22,479 bases of DNA from DASZGI01 sp035938995. GTDB taxonomy: Bacteria; Actinomycetota; Actinomycetes; Streptomycetales; Catenulisporaceae. Below are positions 6,481 through 13,814 of this stretch, in pieces; within the stretch, counting starts at the first letter, position 1, and every line of letters starts with the position of its first letter. The stretch is taken from NCBI RefSeq assembly GCF_035938995.1, contig NZ_DASZGI010000300.1, forward strand, positions 1-22,479. The letters are read 5' to 3'. The notes below the pieces were generated by a model. The model was not told the DNA's origin and did not search any database. It saw nothing but the letters and a program-made list of their open reading frames with translations. A program made the position numbers and the translations under genes.

Positions 6481-8250
6481 CTACTCCACCCCGATCAGGA
6501 GCGGCCAGCCGCTCTGACCGCCGTCGTAGGCAATGACGTCCATCTCCGGCCGCCGCGCGTGCACGCGGGCGGTGACGGCCTCGACGAGATCCTCGGCCGA
6601 GTCGTCGCCCAGGCCGCCGCCGGTGACCAGTGTCACCATCTCACCTCCCGCCGACACCATGCGGTCGACGAGCTCGAACGCCGCGTCCCGCACGCTCGCG
6701 GCGATCAGCGCGACGTCGCCCTCGATCAGGCCGAGCGCGTCCCCGGCGTGGCAGACCCCGGCCATGGTCCAGGCGTCGTCCTCGGCGATCTGGAGCGCGC
6801 CGTGGCGGGTGGCTCCGGCGGCGGCGGTCATCGCGACGATGTCGGCGTCGAAGCGGCGCCCCGGCTCGTGCACGGCGAGCGCGGCGATGCCCTGGACCAC
6901 CGCCTTGCTGGGCACCACGGCGACGCGTACCCCGGAACCGCCGCGGTGCACCTGTTCGGCGGCGGCGTAGGCCGCGGCGAACCCGTCGGCGTCGTTGATC
7001 AGCACGATCACCTCGGTGACGGCGGAGTCGAGGATGGCGCGGCTCAGCTGCCCGCTGGTGGGCGGGCGGCCTGGCTGGCAGGGCAGCGGCACCGCGCCGG
7101 CCTGCTCGAACAGGTCGGCGATGCCGGGACCGGGCGCGGCGGCCAAGACGATGCGCCCGGGGGTGGGCGCAGGCCCCAGGGGGACCGCCTGTTCCCCGAG
7201 CGTGCTCGCCGCGCCGAGACCGGCGGCTGCGGCGGCCGACATCTCCGTGCACTCGGTGGCCAGCGCGGTGATCCGCAGGTCGTACGGCCGGCCGAGGCGG
7301 ATGGCGGCCTCGATCGCGGCGCCGGGCTGATCGATGTGGACGTGGAGGCGGTAGGTGCCTTCTCCGCCCGCGATGACGAGTGAGTCCCCGGCGCCTTCGG
7401 CACACAGTTCCTCGATGTCGGCGCGCAGTTCGCCGAGCTTTTCCGAGGGGATGTCGACCAGATATATGACCTCGTACGACAGCGAAAACGACGTCAGCGG
7501 GCTCTCTTGCGTCGAGCCGGACTCGGTGGAGGCGTCGCGCTGAACGAAAGCAGGCTGCGCACGCGCATGCACACTCCTACTGCGTACCGCACGCTCCGGG
7601 TCGTAACCCCCGAGCAACGCCGCTAAGACTTCGAGCAGGACGCACACTCCGCGGCCACCCGCGTCCACGACGCCGTTCTCGCGCAGGACCGCAAGCTGTG
7701 CGGGGGTGCGGTCGAGAGCGCTTTCCGCGGCGTCGCGGGCGGCCTCGGCGACTTCGGTGAACGTGGGCTCTCGGCCATCGGCGACGGCACCGGCGGCTTC
7801 GGCCGCGGCCCGGACCACGCTGAGAATGGTGCCCTCGACCGGCATGCCCACTGCCTGCCAGGCCAACTCGCCCGCCTCGGCGAACGCAGCCGCGAGGACG
7901 CGCGGCCCGGCAGGGCGTCCTTCGCGCGCGGCGGCGGCGACCACGTCGGCCAGGCCGCGCAGCAACTGGCTGAGGATGACGCCGGAGTTGCCGTGCGCAC
8001 CCTTAAGCGCGCCGGCGGCCAAAGCACCGAGCGCAGCAGCAGCGCCGGCAGGCCCGTCGTGGGTCGCCGGGGCGAGCGCGTCGAGGCTCTCGCAGGCGAC
8101 CTCGAAAGTGAGGAAGAGGTTCGTGCCGGTGTCCGCGTCCGGGACCGGGAAGACGTTGAGCGCGTCGATCTCCTCACGGGCGCGGCCCAGCGCGGCCAGC
8201 CCGGTGCGTGCCCAGATGCGTACTCCGGAGCCGTTCAGCGTTTCGAGCAC
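6481..8250 (-). CDS. fakA: DAK2 domain fatty acid kinase-like protein (FakA family)
   Basis: This 589-residue protein has an N-terminal DhaL/DAK2 kinase domain (about 1-205), a middle domain and a C-terminal DegV-like/DAK1-related domain (about 330-589), the order found in FakA. The ATP/Mg site is present as NVFPVPDADTGTNL with Asp38 and Asp40, followed by GAHGNSGVILSQ at 84-95. FakA phosphorylates fatty acids presented by a FakB (DegV) carrier; no fakB lies in this window. The middle domain keeps LHVHIDQPG (the HxH element), but I see no Cys at the usual position before it, where the sequence reads SLSYEVIYLVD. A variable linker of about 45 residues separates kinase and middle domains. Start GTG 8250 has AAAGG upstream. 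Placement just before recG is conserved in many bacteria. Older annotations call it dihydroxyacetone kinase, but the split architecture favours FakA. Confidence 0.85.
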   Translation of the reverse strand: MLETLNGSGVRIWARTGLAALGRAREEIDALNVFPVPDADTGTNLFLTFEVACESLDALAPATHDGPAGAAAALGALAAGALKGAHGNSGVILSQLLRGLADVVAAAAREGRPAGPRVLAAAFAEAGELAWQAVGMPVEGTILSVVRAAAEAAGAVADGREPTFTEVAEAARDAAESALDRTPAQLAVLRENGVVDAGGRGVCVLLEVLAALLGGYDPERAVRSRSVHARAQPAFVQRDASTESGSTQESPLTSFSLSYEVIYLVDIPSEKLGELRADIEELCAEGAGDSLVIAGGEGTYRLHVHIDQPGAAIEAAIRLGRPYDLRITALATECTEMSAAAAAGLGAASTLGEQAVPLGPAPTPGRIVLAAAPGPGIADLFEQAGAVPLPCQPGRPPTSGQLSRAILDSAVTEVIVLINDADGFAAAYAAAEQVHRGGSGVRVAVVPSKAVVQGIAALAVHEPGRRFDADIVAMTAAAGATRHGALQIAEDDAWTMAGVCHAGDALGLIEGDVALIAASVRDAAFELVDRMVSAGGEMVTLVTGGGLGDDSAEDLVEAVTARVHARRPEMDVIAYDGGQSGWPLLIGVE

Positions 8251-8326
8251 GCTTCGCCTTTCTGTCGACCTCGGCGGAAATCGCGGTCACCCGCCCTGAG
8301 GATATGCGGTCCGGATAGGCGCCGGA

Positions 8327-8357
8327 TTGGCTCTCGCGTGGTCTGGTGGGCTACGCT
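8327..8357 (+). promoter_or_regulatory. Candidate promoter for rpmB
   Basis: TTGGCT (8327-8332) and TACGCT (8352-8357) are separated by 19 bases. The -10 fits the actinobacterial TAnnnT pattern, but the spacing is long, so this is tentative. It would give a leader of about 85 bases before the GTG of rpmB. Confidence 0.35.
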
Positions 8358-8449
8358 GACCAGGTTGCCCGATGCGTGACGCCATGCTGCGCTCCGAACC
8401 GGGCCGCGCCTGTCTTTGTACGTACCCCCTCGGTTTTGGAGAGTCTCCC

Positions 8450-8638
8450 GTGGCTGCTACCTGCGACATCTGCGGCAAGGGTCCGGGCTTCGGAATGAAC
8501 GTCTCGCACTCGCACCGCCGCACCAAGCGTCGGTTCAACCCGAACATCCAGCGGGTGCGCACGACTCTGGCCAACGGCACGCCGAAGCGCCAGAACGTCT
8601 GCACCAAGTGCCTGAAGGCCGGCAAGGTCAGCCGCTAG
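8450..8638 (+). CDS. rpmB: 50S ribosomal protein L28 (bL28), zinc-binding type
   Basis: This is a 62-residue large-subunit ribosomal protein. The start is GTG 8450 (VAATCDICGKGPGFGMNVSHSH), with GGAGAG about 8 bases upstream; the longer upstream open frame has no family similarity. Cys5, Cys8, Cys51 and Cys54 form the two CxxC knuckles of the zinc-containing form. SHSHRRTKRRFNPNIQ is the typical basic segment. The gene stands alone, divergent from the FakA-like gene and convergent with thiD, and is followed by a strong hairpin. Confidence 0.97.
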   Translation: MAATCDICGKGPGFGMNVSHSHRRTKRRFNPNIQRVRTTLANGTPKRQNVCTKCLKAGKVSR

Positions 8639-8692
8639 GCGAGACCGGCCGTCGGGCGGCGCCAGCGCCCCGGACTCTTCGCTCGACCATCG

Positions 8693-8723
8693 GTGGCCCC
8701 GTGTCCCTGCGACGCGGGGCCAC
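8693..8723. terminator. Hairpin terminator between rpmB and thiD
   Basis: An 11-bp stem with one G-U pair (GTGGCCCCGTG at 8693-8703 with CGCGGGGCCAC at 8713-8723) and a 9-base loop lies 55 bases past the rpmB stop and is followed by TTGT. It lies between convergent genes and may stop transcription from both sides. Confidence 0.65.
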
Positions 8724-8792
8724 TTGTCGCGCCGTTGTTCTTGCACTGCGTTCGACCTACACCGCGTTCGACTTCCTCGGCACCTGGCCGGC

Positions 8793-9602
8793 TCAGAACG
8801 CCTTGATGCGGAATCCGTGATCCACCGGCCCGGTTCCGCTGCCCAGCGGAAATCCGGCCGCGATCGCTCCGGTGACGTACTCCTTAGCCCCGGCGACGGC
8901 CCCAGGCATTGCAAGGCCCTGTGCCAGTTTCACGGCTATGGCGCTCGCCAATGTGCACCCCGTGCCATGCGTGTGCCGGTTCGATTCGCGCCGCGCCGTG
9001 TACCAGTGCTCCGCGCCGTTCCCACTCAGCAGGTCGTTGGATTCGGCGCCGCCAAGGTGCCCTCCTTTGACCAGCACCCAGCGCGCCCCCCCACCGAGGA
9101 GCACACTGGCGGCCTCACGCATCTCATCCCGTGTTCGCACCTGACGCCCGGTCAGTCGCTCCGCCTCGTCCAGATTGGGGGTCACGACAGTCGCACGCGG
9201 CAGGATCCGCGCACGCACGATGCCGAACGCGCCACCGCTGAGCAGCCGGTCCCCGTGTTTCGACGCCGCCACCGGATCGACGACGACGGGAACGGCCGGG
9301 TCCAGCCCGTCGAGGAGATCGGCGACGGTTCGGGCGATCTCCGTGGTCCCCAGCATCCCGAGCTTGACCGCGTCGACGCCGATATCGTCGACCACCGCGC
9401 GGAACTGCGCGGCCACGGCCTCGGCAGGCAGCGGCCAGACCCCCTCCACCCCTCGGCTGTTCTGTGCCGTCACCGCCGTGACGACGCTCATCCCATGGGC
9501 GCCGAGCGCGAGCATGGTCTTCAGGTCGGCCTGGATACCCGCGCCGCCGCTGGAGTCGGACCCGGCGATCGTGAGCACCCGCGCCGGACGCCGCGCGCCC
9601 AT
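8793..9602 (-). CDS. thiD: Hydroxymethylpyrimidine/phosphomethylpyrimidine kinase
   Basis: This ribokinase-fold enzyme phosphorylates HMP and then HMP-phosphate, giving the pyrimidine half of thiamine. The 269-residue protein has the N-terminal substrate segment GSDSSGGAGIQADLKT (14-29), VVVDPVAASKHGDRLL in the middle, and the C-terminal HGTGCTLASAIA (catalytic region, Cys216), all typical of ThiD. I chose ATG 9602 because GATGAGG sits a few bases upstream and overlaps the thiL stop. An in-frame TTG at 9623 would add seven residues. The gene follows thiL by 7 bases, so the pair is an operon for thiamine diphosphate synthesis. Confidence 0.95.
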   Translation of the reverse strand: MGARRPARVLTIAGSDSSGGAGIQADLKTMLALGAHGMSVVTAVTAQNSRGVEGVWPLPAEAVAAQFRAVVDDIGVDAVKLGMLGTTEIARTVADLLDGLDPAVPVVVDPVAASKHGDRLLSGGAFGIVRARILPRATVVTPNLDEAERLTGRQVRTRDEMREAASVLLGGGARWVLVKGGHLGGAESNDLLSGNGAEHWYTARRESNRHTHGTGCTLASAIAVKLAQGLAMPGAVAGAKEYVTGAIAAGFPLGSGTGPVDHGFRIKAF

Positions 9603-9609
9603 GACCGCC

Positions 9610-10599
9610 TCATCGCGACGCAAAGTGGTCCCATCCCCGGACGCCGACCCACGTCTTGCCCCCGATCGTGACCGCGCCGCGCTCCGCCCCGGCCGCCTCT
9701 ACCCGCCCCAGCGCGCGCCAGCCCTCAGGCAGCGCGGCTTCGGCGGGAAAGCACGCCACCAGCGCGTGGTCCTCGCCGCCGGTCAGCACCCATTCGAGCG
9801 GGTCGATCCCCAGCCGCAGCGCCGCGTCCGCCATATCAGCCGGGACCCGCGCCTCCACCAGCTCCCGGTCAAGGTCGATCGCGACCCCGCTCTCGTCGGC
9901 GATGTGCCCCACGTCGGCCAGCAGCCCGTCGCTCACGTCGATGAGCGCGGTGGCGCCCGCGTCGGCCGCCTGTGGCCCGGCGGCATACGGCGGCCGGGGC
10001 ACTCGATGCCGCCGCAGCGCCTCTTCCGGCGCGTCCGCCTGCGCCCCGCGCGCCAGGAACTCCAGCCCGCAAGCCGACCAGCCGAGCTCCCCCGCGACCG
10101 CGACCACGTCACCCGGATGGGCTCCTGAGCGGGTCACCGGTGGCCGCCCGCGCAGGTCCCCCAGGGCTGTCACGGCGATCGTCAGCACGTCGCCGCGGGT
10201 CGTGTCGCCGCCGGCGACCGAGGCGCCGAGCGGGGCGCACTCATCGGCCAGTCCGGCCGCCAGGTCGCGCGCCCAGGTCAGCGGCAGATCGCCGGGCGCG
10301 ACCAGCCCGACCAGCAGCGCCGTCGGGACCGCGCCCATCGCGGCGATGTCCGCGAGGTTCTGAGCTGCGGCTTTGCGCCCGACCTGGTAGGCGCTCGACC
10401 ACTCCCGCCGAAAGTGGCTGCCCTCCAGCAGCAGGTCGGTCGAGGCCACGACCCGGCCGTCCGAGGCGGCGATGACCGCGGCGTCGTCGCCGGGACCCAG
10501 CAGGACCGCCGGGCCCTGTTGGACCATTCGGGCGACCCGGTCGATCAGTCCGAACTCGCCGACCTGCTGAAGCGTCTCGTCGGACGTCTGTTCGCTCAC
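9610..10599 (-). CDS. thiL: Thiamine-monophosphate kinase
   Basis: This enzyme phosphorylates thiamine monophosphate with ATP to give the active cofactor thiamine diphosphate. The 329-residue protein begins with the PurM-like nucleotide domain containing GPGDDAAV (35-42) and STDLLLEGSHF (53-63). It continues with AAAQNLADIAAMGAVPTAL, AGGDTTRGD and ALIDVSDGLLADVGHI, and ends with WVLTGGEDHALVACF. These Asp-rich segments are the ThiL metal and ATP sites. Start GTG 10599 has no Shine-Dalgarno sequence; TAGGCT lies exactly six bases upstream, so the mRNA may be leaderless. thiD follows immediately downstream. No THI-box riboswitch was recognised upstream. Confidence 0.95.
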   Translation of the reverse strand: MSEQTSDETLQQVGEFGLIDRVARMVQQGPAVLLGPGDDAAVIAASDGRVVASTDLLLEGSHFRREWSSAYQVGRKAAAQNLADIAAMGAVPTALLVGLVAPGDLPLTWARDLAAGLADECAPLGASVAGGDTTRGDVLTIAVTALGDLRGRPPVTRSGAHPGDVVAVAGELGWSACGLEFLARGAQADAPEEALRRHRVPRPPYAAGPQAADAGATALIDVSDGLLADVGHIADESGVAIDLDRELVEARVPADMADAALRLGIDPLEWVLTGGEDHALVACFPAEAALPEGWRALGRVEAAGAERGAVTIGGKTWVGVRGWDHFASR

Positions 10600-10605
10600 C
10601 CGGCA

Positions 10606-10611
10606 AGCCTA
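10606..10611 (-). promoter_or_regulatory. Candidate -10 of a leaderless thiL promoter
   Basis: TAGGCT (minus strand) ends six bases before the GTG of thiL, the spacing expected when transcription starts at the first base of the start codon. The -35 region is weak (TGTTCC with 17-base spacing). No ribosome-binding site lies between. Confidence 0.4.
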
Positions 10612-10699
10612 AGGCCACTCCCAGGTGGGAACAGATCGCCGACCCCCTTGCGCCACTCGGGTATCAGGCAGGTAACGTTTCGCCGTCGCATAGTTCTAA

Positions 10700-10728
10700 T
10701 TGACTACTCTCACTAGTCCGACTGGACT
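10700..10728 (+). promoter_or_regulatory. Weak candidate promoter for the Lrp-RAM/DUF3515 pair
   Basis: TTGACT (10700-10705) and TGGACT (10723-10728) are spaced 17 bases apart, about 95 bases upstream of the RAM-domain gene. The -10 lacks the conserved A at its second position, so support is modest. Confidence 0.3.
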
Positions 10729-10822
10729 GGCGCAGCTGGCCTAGCCCTGCCAACCGGTCGGACGAGGCTCCGTGTGCGCACCAGCCGGCGCGGGGCGGCG
10801 GCTCCGGGAGCAGGAGGACAGC

Positions 10823-11056
10823 ATGGTGCAGGCGTACATCCTGATTCAGACCGAGGTGGGCCGGGCGGCGTCGGTGGCCGAGCGGATCGCCGGACTCGAG
10901 GGGGTGACCACGGCCGAGGACGTCACGGGTCCGTACGATGTCATCGTGCGGGCGGAGGCGCAGACGATGGACGACCTGGGCAAGCTGGTCGTCGCGCGGA
11001 TCCAGACGATAGACGGCATCACCCGCACCCTGACGTGTCCGGTGGTGCGACTCTGA
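10823..11056 (+). CDS. Stand-alone Lrp/AsnC ligand-binding (RAM) domain protein
   Basis: This 77-residue protein consists only of the RAM sensor fold of Lrp/AsnC regulators: MVQAYILIQTEVGRA, then ERIAGLEGVTTAEDVTGPYDVIVRAEAQTMDDLGKLV and IDGITRTLTCPVV. No DNA-binding helix-turn-helix is present. ATG 10823 follows a strong AGGAGG six bases upstream, which fixes this start over the longer open frame. Stand-alone RAM proteins bind amino acids or act as oligomerisation partners of full-length Lrp proteins; the ligand here is unknown. The downstream DUF3515 gene overlaps it, and the pair next to ddl is, as I recall, conserved in Streptomyces. Confidence 0.9.
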   Translation: MVQAYILIQTEVGRAASVAERIAGLEGVTTAEDVTGPYDVIVRAEAQTMDDLGKLVVARIQTIDGITRTLTCPVVRL

Positions 11057-11604
11057 GAGACCGTAAGACCCTGCTCCAGGCGGCGGGCGCGGTCGTTGTC
11101 GCCGCGCTCACCGCGCTCGCCCTGTGGTACCTGTTCGGCCGGGGCGACGCGGTCGCCGTAGCGGCCCCAGCGCCGGAGAACAGCAGCACCGCGACCAAGT
11201 GCGCGGCGCTCACTAAAGCGGCGCCACAGACCGTGGCCGACCAAAGCCGCAGGCCGACCAACCCCGCCTCCACGCTGACCGCGGCGTGGGGCGACCCGGC
11301 GATCATCCTGCGCTGCGGAGTACCCGAGCCGACGATGCTCAAGCCCGGCTCCCCGAACTACGACCCCACCGCCGACGCCACCTTCCTCAACGGGGTCTCC
11401 TGGCTGATCGAGAAGACCTCGGACGGCTACAAGTTCACCGCCTACCAGCGCGCCGTCTACGTCGAGGTGGACGTCCCCGCGGCGTACCAGCCCGAGACCA
11501 ACGCCCTGGTGGACCTCAGCCAGGCCGTGATCGACACCATCCCCCGCAACGACGGCGCCTCAGGTGCCGACGTCGCGCCCCTCTCCACCTCGTCTGGCTC
11601 CTGA
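11035..11604 (+). CDS. DUF3515 family membrane-anchored protein
   Basis: This is a roughly 189-residue actinobacterial protein of unknown function. A hydrophobic N-terminal segment (LLQAAGAVVVAALTALALWYLFG) serves as a membrane anchor or uncleaved signal. It is followed by an extracytoplasmic domain with paired Cys (TKCAALTKAAP and ILRCGVPEP), WLIEKTSDGYKFTAYQRAVYVEVDVP, and a Ser/Thr-rich end. No Cys lies at a lipobox position. The start is uncertain: GTG 11035 lacks a ribosome-binding site, and a CTG at 11053 overlaps the stop of the preceding gene as CTGA, resembling the usual ATGA coupling. The overlap with the RAM gene implies co-transcription. The neighbouring ddl is convergent, 20 bases away, with no obvious terminator between. 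Confidence 0.82.
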   Translation: MSGGATLRDRKTLLQAAGAVVVAALTALALWYLFGRGDAVAVAAPAPENSSTATKCAALTKAAPQTVADQSRRPTNPASTLTAAWGDPAIILRCGVPEPTMLKPGSPNYDPTADATFLNGVSWLIEKTSDGYKFTAYQRAVYVEVDVPAAYQPETNALVDLSQAVIDTIPRNDGASGADVAPLSTSSGS

Positions 11605-11624
11605 GCGGGCGGCGTGCGCATGAG

Positions 11625-12776
11625 TCAGCGAAGGCCAGGGGTGCGGGACAGTGCGTCGGCGATGAGGCGGTCCACCAGGTCGGCGTAGCCGACCCCGGCG
11701 GCCTTCCACATCTGGGGGAACATCGAGGTGGGAGTGAAGCCGGGCATCGTGTTGACCTCGTTGACGAGCCAGCGCGGGGCGCCGCCGTCAGTCCCGTCTT
11801 CGAGAAAGAAGTCGACGCGCGCGAGGCCTTCGCACTCCAGCGCCTCGAAGGCCGCGTGGGCCAGGGCCTCGAGTTCCGCGGTCTGCGCGTCGGTGAGGTC
11901 GGCGGGCAGGGCGATGTCGGCGCTGCCGTCGAGGTACTTCGCCTCGAAGTCGTAGAACTCGTGGCCGCCGCGCACCTTGATCTCAGCGGCCGGGGACGTC
12001 TCCGGCGCCGCTCCGGCGCGCCCGGCCAGGACGCCGATCTCGATCTCCCGGCCGTGCACCATCGCCTCGACGATCACCTTCGGGTCGTGGCGCTGCGCTT
12101 CTTCGATCGCCTGGGCGAGTTCGCCGGCGCTGTGGACCTTTGAGATGCCCATCGACGAGCCCGCGCGGGAGGGCTTCACGAACACCGGGAAGCCGAGCTC
12201 TGCGACGCGCTGCGTCACGCCCGGCCGGTCGCGGTCCCACTCGCCTCGCGCGATCGCGACGTAGCGGCCGACGGGCAGCCCTTTGGAGGCGAGCAGGCGC
12301 TTCATGAACTCCTTGTCCATGCACACCGCGGAGGACAGCACGCCCGAGCCGACGTAGTTCACGCCGGCGAGGTCGAGCAGCCCCTGAATGGTGCCGTCCT
12401 CGCCGTAAGGGCCGTGCAAGAGCGGGAAGACGACGTCCACGTCGCCGAGCGCCTTAGGCACAGAGCCCGGCTCGTGCACCGTCAGTTCGCGCGCTGTGGG
12501 GTCGGCCGCCATCGTCACGAGCGCGCCGCTGGTCTCGTCGATGCGCGCCGGGAGCCGTCCGTCCGTGATGGCGAGTTGGGCGGTCTCCTCGGGCGGCATC
12601 AGCACCCAGCGGCCCTCGGTGGAGATCCCGATCGGCAACACCTCGTAGTGTTCGGGATCGAGCACGCTCAGCACGCTGCCCGCGGTGACGCAGGAGATCG
12701 CGTGCTCCGAGGACCGGCCGCCGAAGACGACCGCCACGCGGACGCGGCGCTGCTGGGGAGTCTTGGGCTCGCTCAT
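11625..12776 (-). CDS. ddl: D-alanine--D-alanine ligase
   Basis: This enzyme joins two D-Ala molecules with ATP for peptidoglycan precursor synthesis in the cytoplasm. The 383-residue protein has the N-terminal VVFGGRSSEHAISCVTAGSV with the catalytic Glu, then HGPYGEDGTIQGLLDLAGVNYVGSG, the ATP-grasp loop GSSMGISKV, the omega-loop EAKYL (about 278-282) and the metal site WLVNEVNTMPGFT. Tyr in EAKYL, rather than the Phe of VanA/VanB-type ligases, points to D-Ala-D-Ala and not D-Ala-D-lactate. I chose ATG 12776, with AAGG about 11 bases upstream; a TTG at 12782 would add two residues. It lies 33 bases after gpsA and probably belongs to the plsC-gpsA-ddl transcript, the usual actinobacterial order. 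Confidence 0.96.
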   Translation of the reverse strand: MSEPKTPQQRRVRVAVVFGGRSSEHAISCVTAGSVLSVLDPEHYEVLPIGISTEGRWVLMPPEETAQLAITDGRLPARIDETSGALVTMAADPTARELTVHEPGSVPKALGDVDVVFPLLHGPYGEDGTIQGLLDLAGVNYVGSGVLSSAVCMDKEFMKRLLASKGLPVGRYVAIARGEWDRDRPGVTQRVAELGFPVFVKPSRAGSSMGISKVHSAGELAQAIEEAQRHDPKVIVEAMVHGREIEIGVLAGRAGAAPETSPAAEIKVRGGHEFYDFEAKYLDGSADIALPADLTDAQTAELEALAHAAFEALECEGLARVDFFLEDGTDGGAPRWLVNEVNTMPGFTPTSMFPQMWKAAGVGYADLVDRLIADALSRTPGLR

Positions 12777-12809
12777 AGACAAGGGACCTTATCGTCTGCG
12801 CTTGGGCCG

Positions 12810-13814
12810 TCAGTACAGCGCCTCGGACTTCGCGGACCGCGCCATCAGGGCGGCCAGCATCTCGCGCGGCGACCTGCCCTCGTGCACCACCGCCACGATG
12901 GTCTCCACGATCGGCATCTCCACATGGTGCCGGCGGGCCAGTTCCAGCACGGATTCGCAGGACTTGACGCCTTCGGTCGTCTGGCGGACCTCGGCCTGCG
13001 CTTCGGCGATCGATCTGCCCTGACCGAGCAGGCTGCCGAACTTGTGGTTGCGCGAGAGCGGCGACGCGCAGGTGGCCACCAGGTCGCCGAGACCGGCGAG
13101 CCCGGCGAAGGTGTACGGATCGGCGCCGAGGGCGATGCCGAGGCGGGTGGTCTCGGCCAGGCCCCGGGTGATGAGCGAGGCCTTGGTGTTGTCGCCGAGA
13201 CCCATCCCGTCGGCGATTCCCGCGGCAAGGCCGATGACGTTCTTGACCGCGCCGCCGAGCTCCGCACCGATTACGTCGGTGTTGGTGTAGGGCCGGAAAT
13301 ACGGGCTGTGGCACGCCTTTTGCAGACGCTCGGCCACGTTGTGGTCCGCACACGCGACGACGGACGCCGCCGGGTGCCGCTCGGCGATCTCGCGGGCCAG
13401 GTTGGGCCCGGAGACGACGGCGATCCGGTCCGGCCCCGCCCCGGTCACCTCGCCGATCACCTGGCTCATCCGCAGACAGGTACCGAGCTCGATGCCCTTG
13501 ATGAGCGAGACGAACACGGTCTGCGGTGCGACCAGCGGCGCCCACTGCGCGAGGTTCTCGCGCAGGTTCTGTGCGGGCAGAGCGAGGACGAGGAACTCGG
13601 CGCCAGCCAGGGCCGCGGCCGGGTCGGGGGTCGCCCGGACCGCGTCGGGCAGCCGGATTCCGGGCAGGTAGTCGGGGTTCTCGTGCTCCGTGTCGATCTG
13701 CCGCGCGAGGTCGGCGCGTCGCGCACACAGCACCGCCTCGGTGCCGGAATCGGCCAGCACCAGGGCGAACGCGGTTCCCCAGCTGCCGGGCCCGAAGATC
13801 GCGACGCGGGTCAC
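12810..13814 (-). CDS. gpsA: Glycerol-3-phosphate dehydrogenase [NAD(P)+]
   Basis: This enzyme reduces dihydroxyacetone phosphate to sn-glycerol-3-phosphate, the backbone for phospholipids. The 334-residue protein opens with the Rossmann motif GPGSWGTAFA at 8-17; the family more often has GAGSWGTA, so Pro9 is a small variation. Further family segments are LPAQNLRENL, SLIKGIELGT, VVSGPNLAREIAERHP, the catalytic-Lys helix ELGGAVKNVIGLAAGI and GLAGLGDLVATCASPLSRNHKFG. The GTG start at 13814 overlaps the plsC stop as GTGA (4 bases), so translation is coupled. Its product leads into the substrate pool used by plsC upstream. Confidence 0.97.
   Translation of the reverse strand: MTRVAIFGPGSWGTAFALVLADSGTEAVLCARRADLARQIDTEHENPDYLPGIRLPDAVRATPDPAAALAGAEFLVLALPAQNLRENLAQWAPLVAPQTVFVSLIKGIELGTCLRMSQVIGEVTGAGPDRIAVVSGPNLAREIAERHPAASVVACADHNVAERLQKACHSPYFRPYTNTDVIGAELGGAVKNVIGLAAGIADGMGLGDNTKASLITRGLAETTRLGIALGADPYTFAGLAGLGDLVATCASPLSRNHKFGSLLGQGRSIAEAQAEVRQTTEGVKSCESVLELARRHHVEMPIVETIVAVVHEGRSPREMLAALMARSAKSEALY

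Noticed and set aside
4063..7383. Very long plus-strand open frames (about 509 and 594 codons) opposite recG and fakA
   Set aside because: They are mirror frames of high-GC coding sequence: Arg/Ala/Gly/Asp-rich with no domain, and the minus-strand proteins are complete known families.
10610..10820. Possible tRNA or riboswitch before the RAM-domain gene
   Set aside because: No T-arm consensus, no cloverleaf pairing, and no THI-box-like conserved segments could be found.
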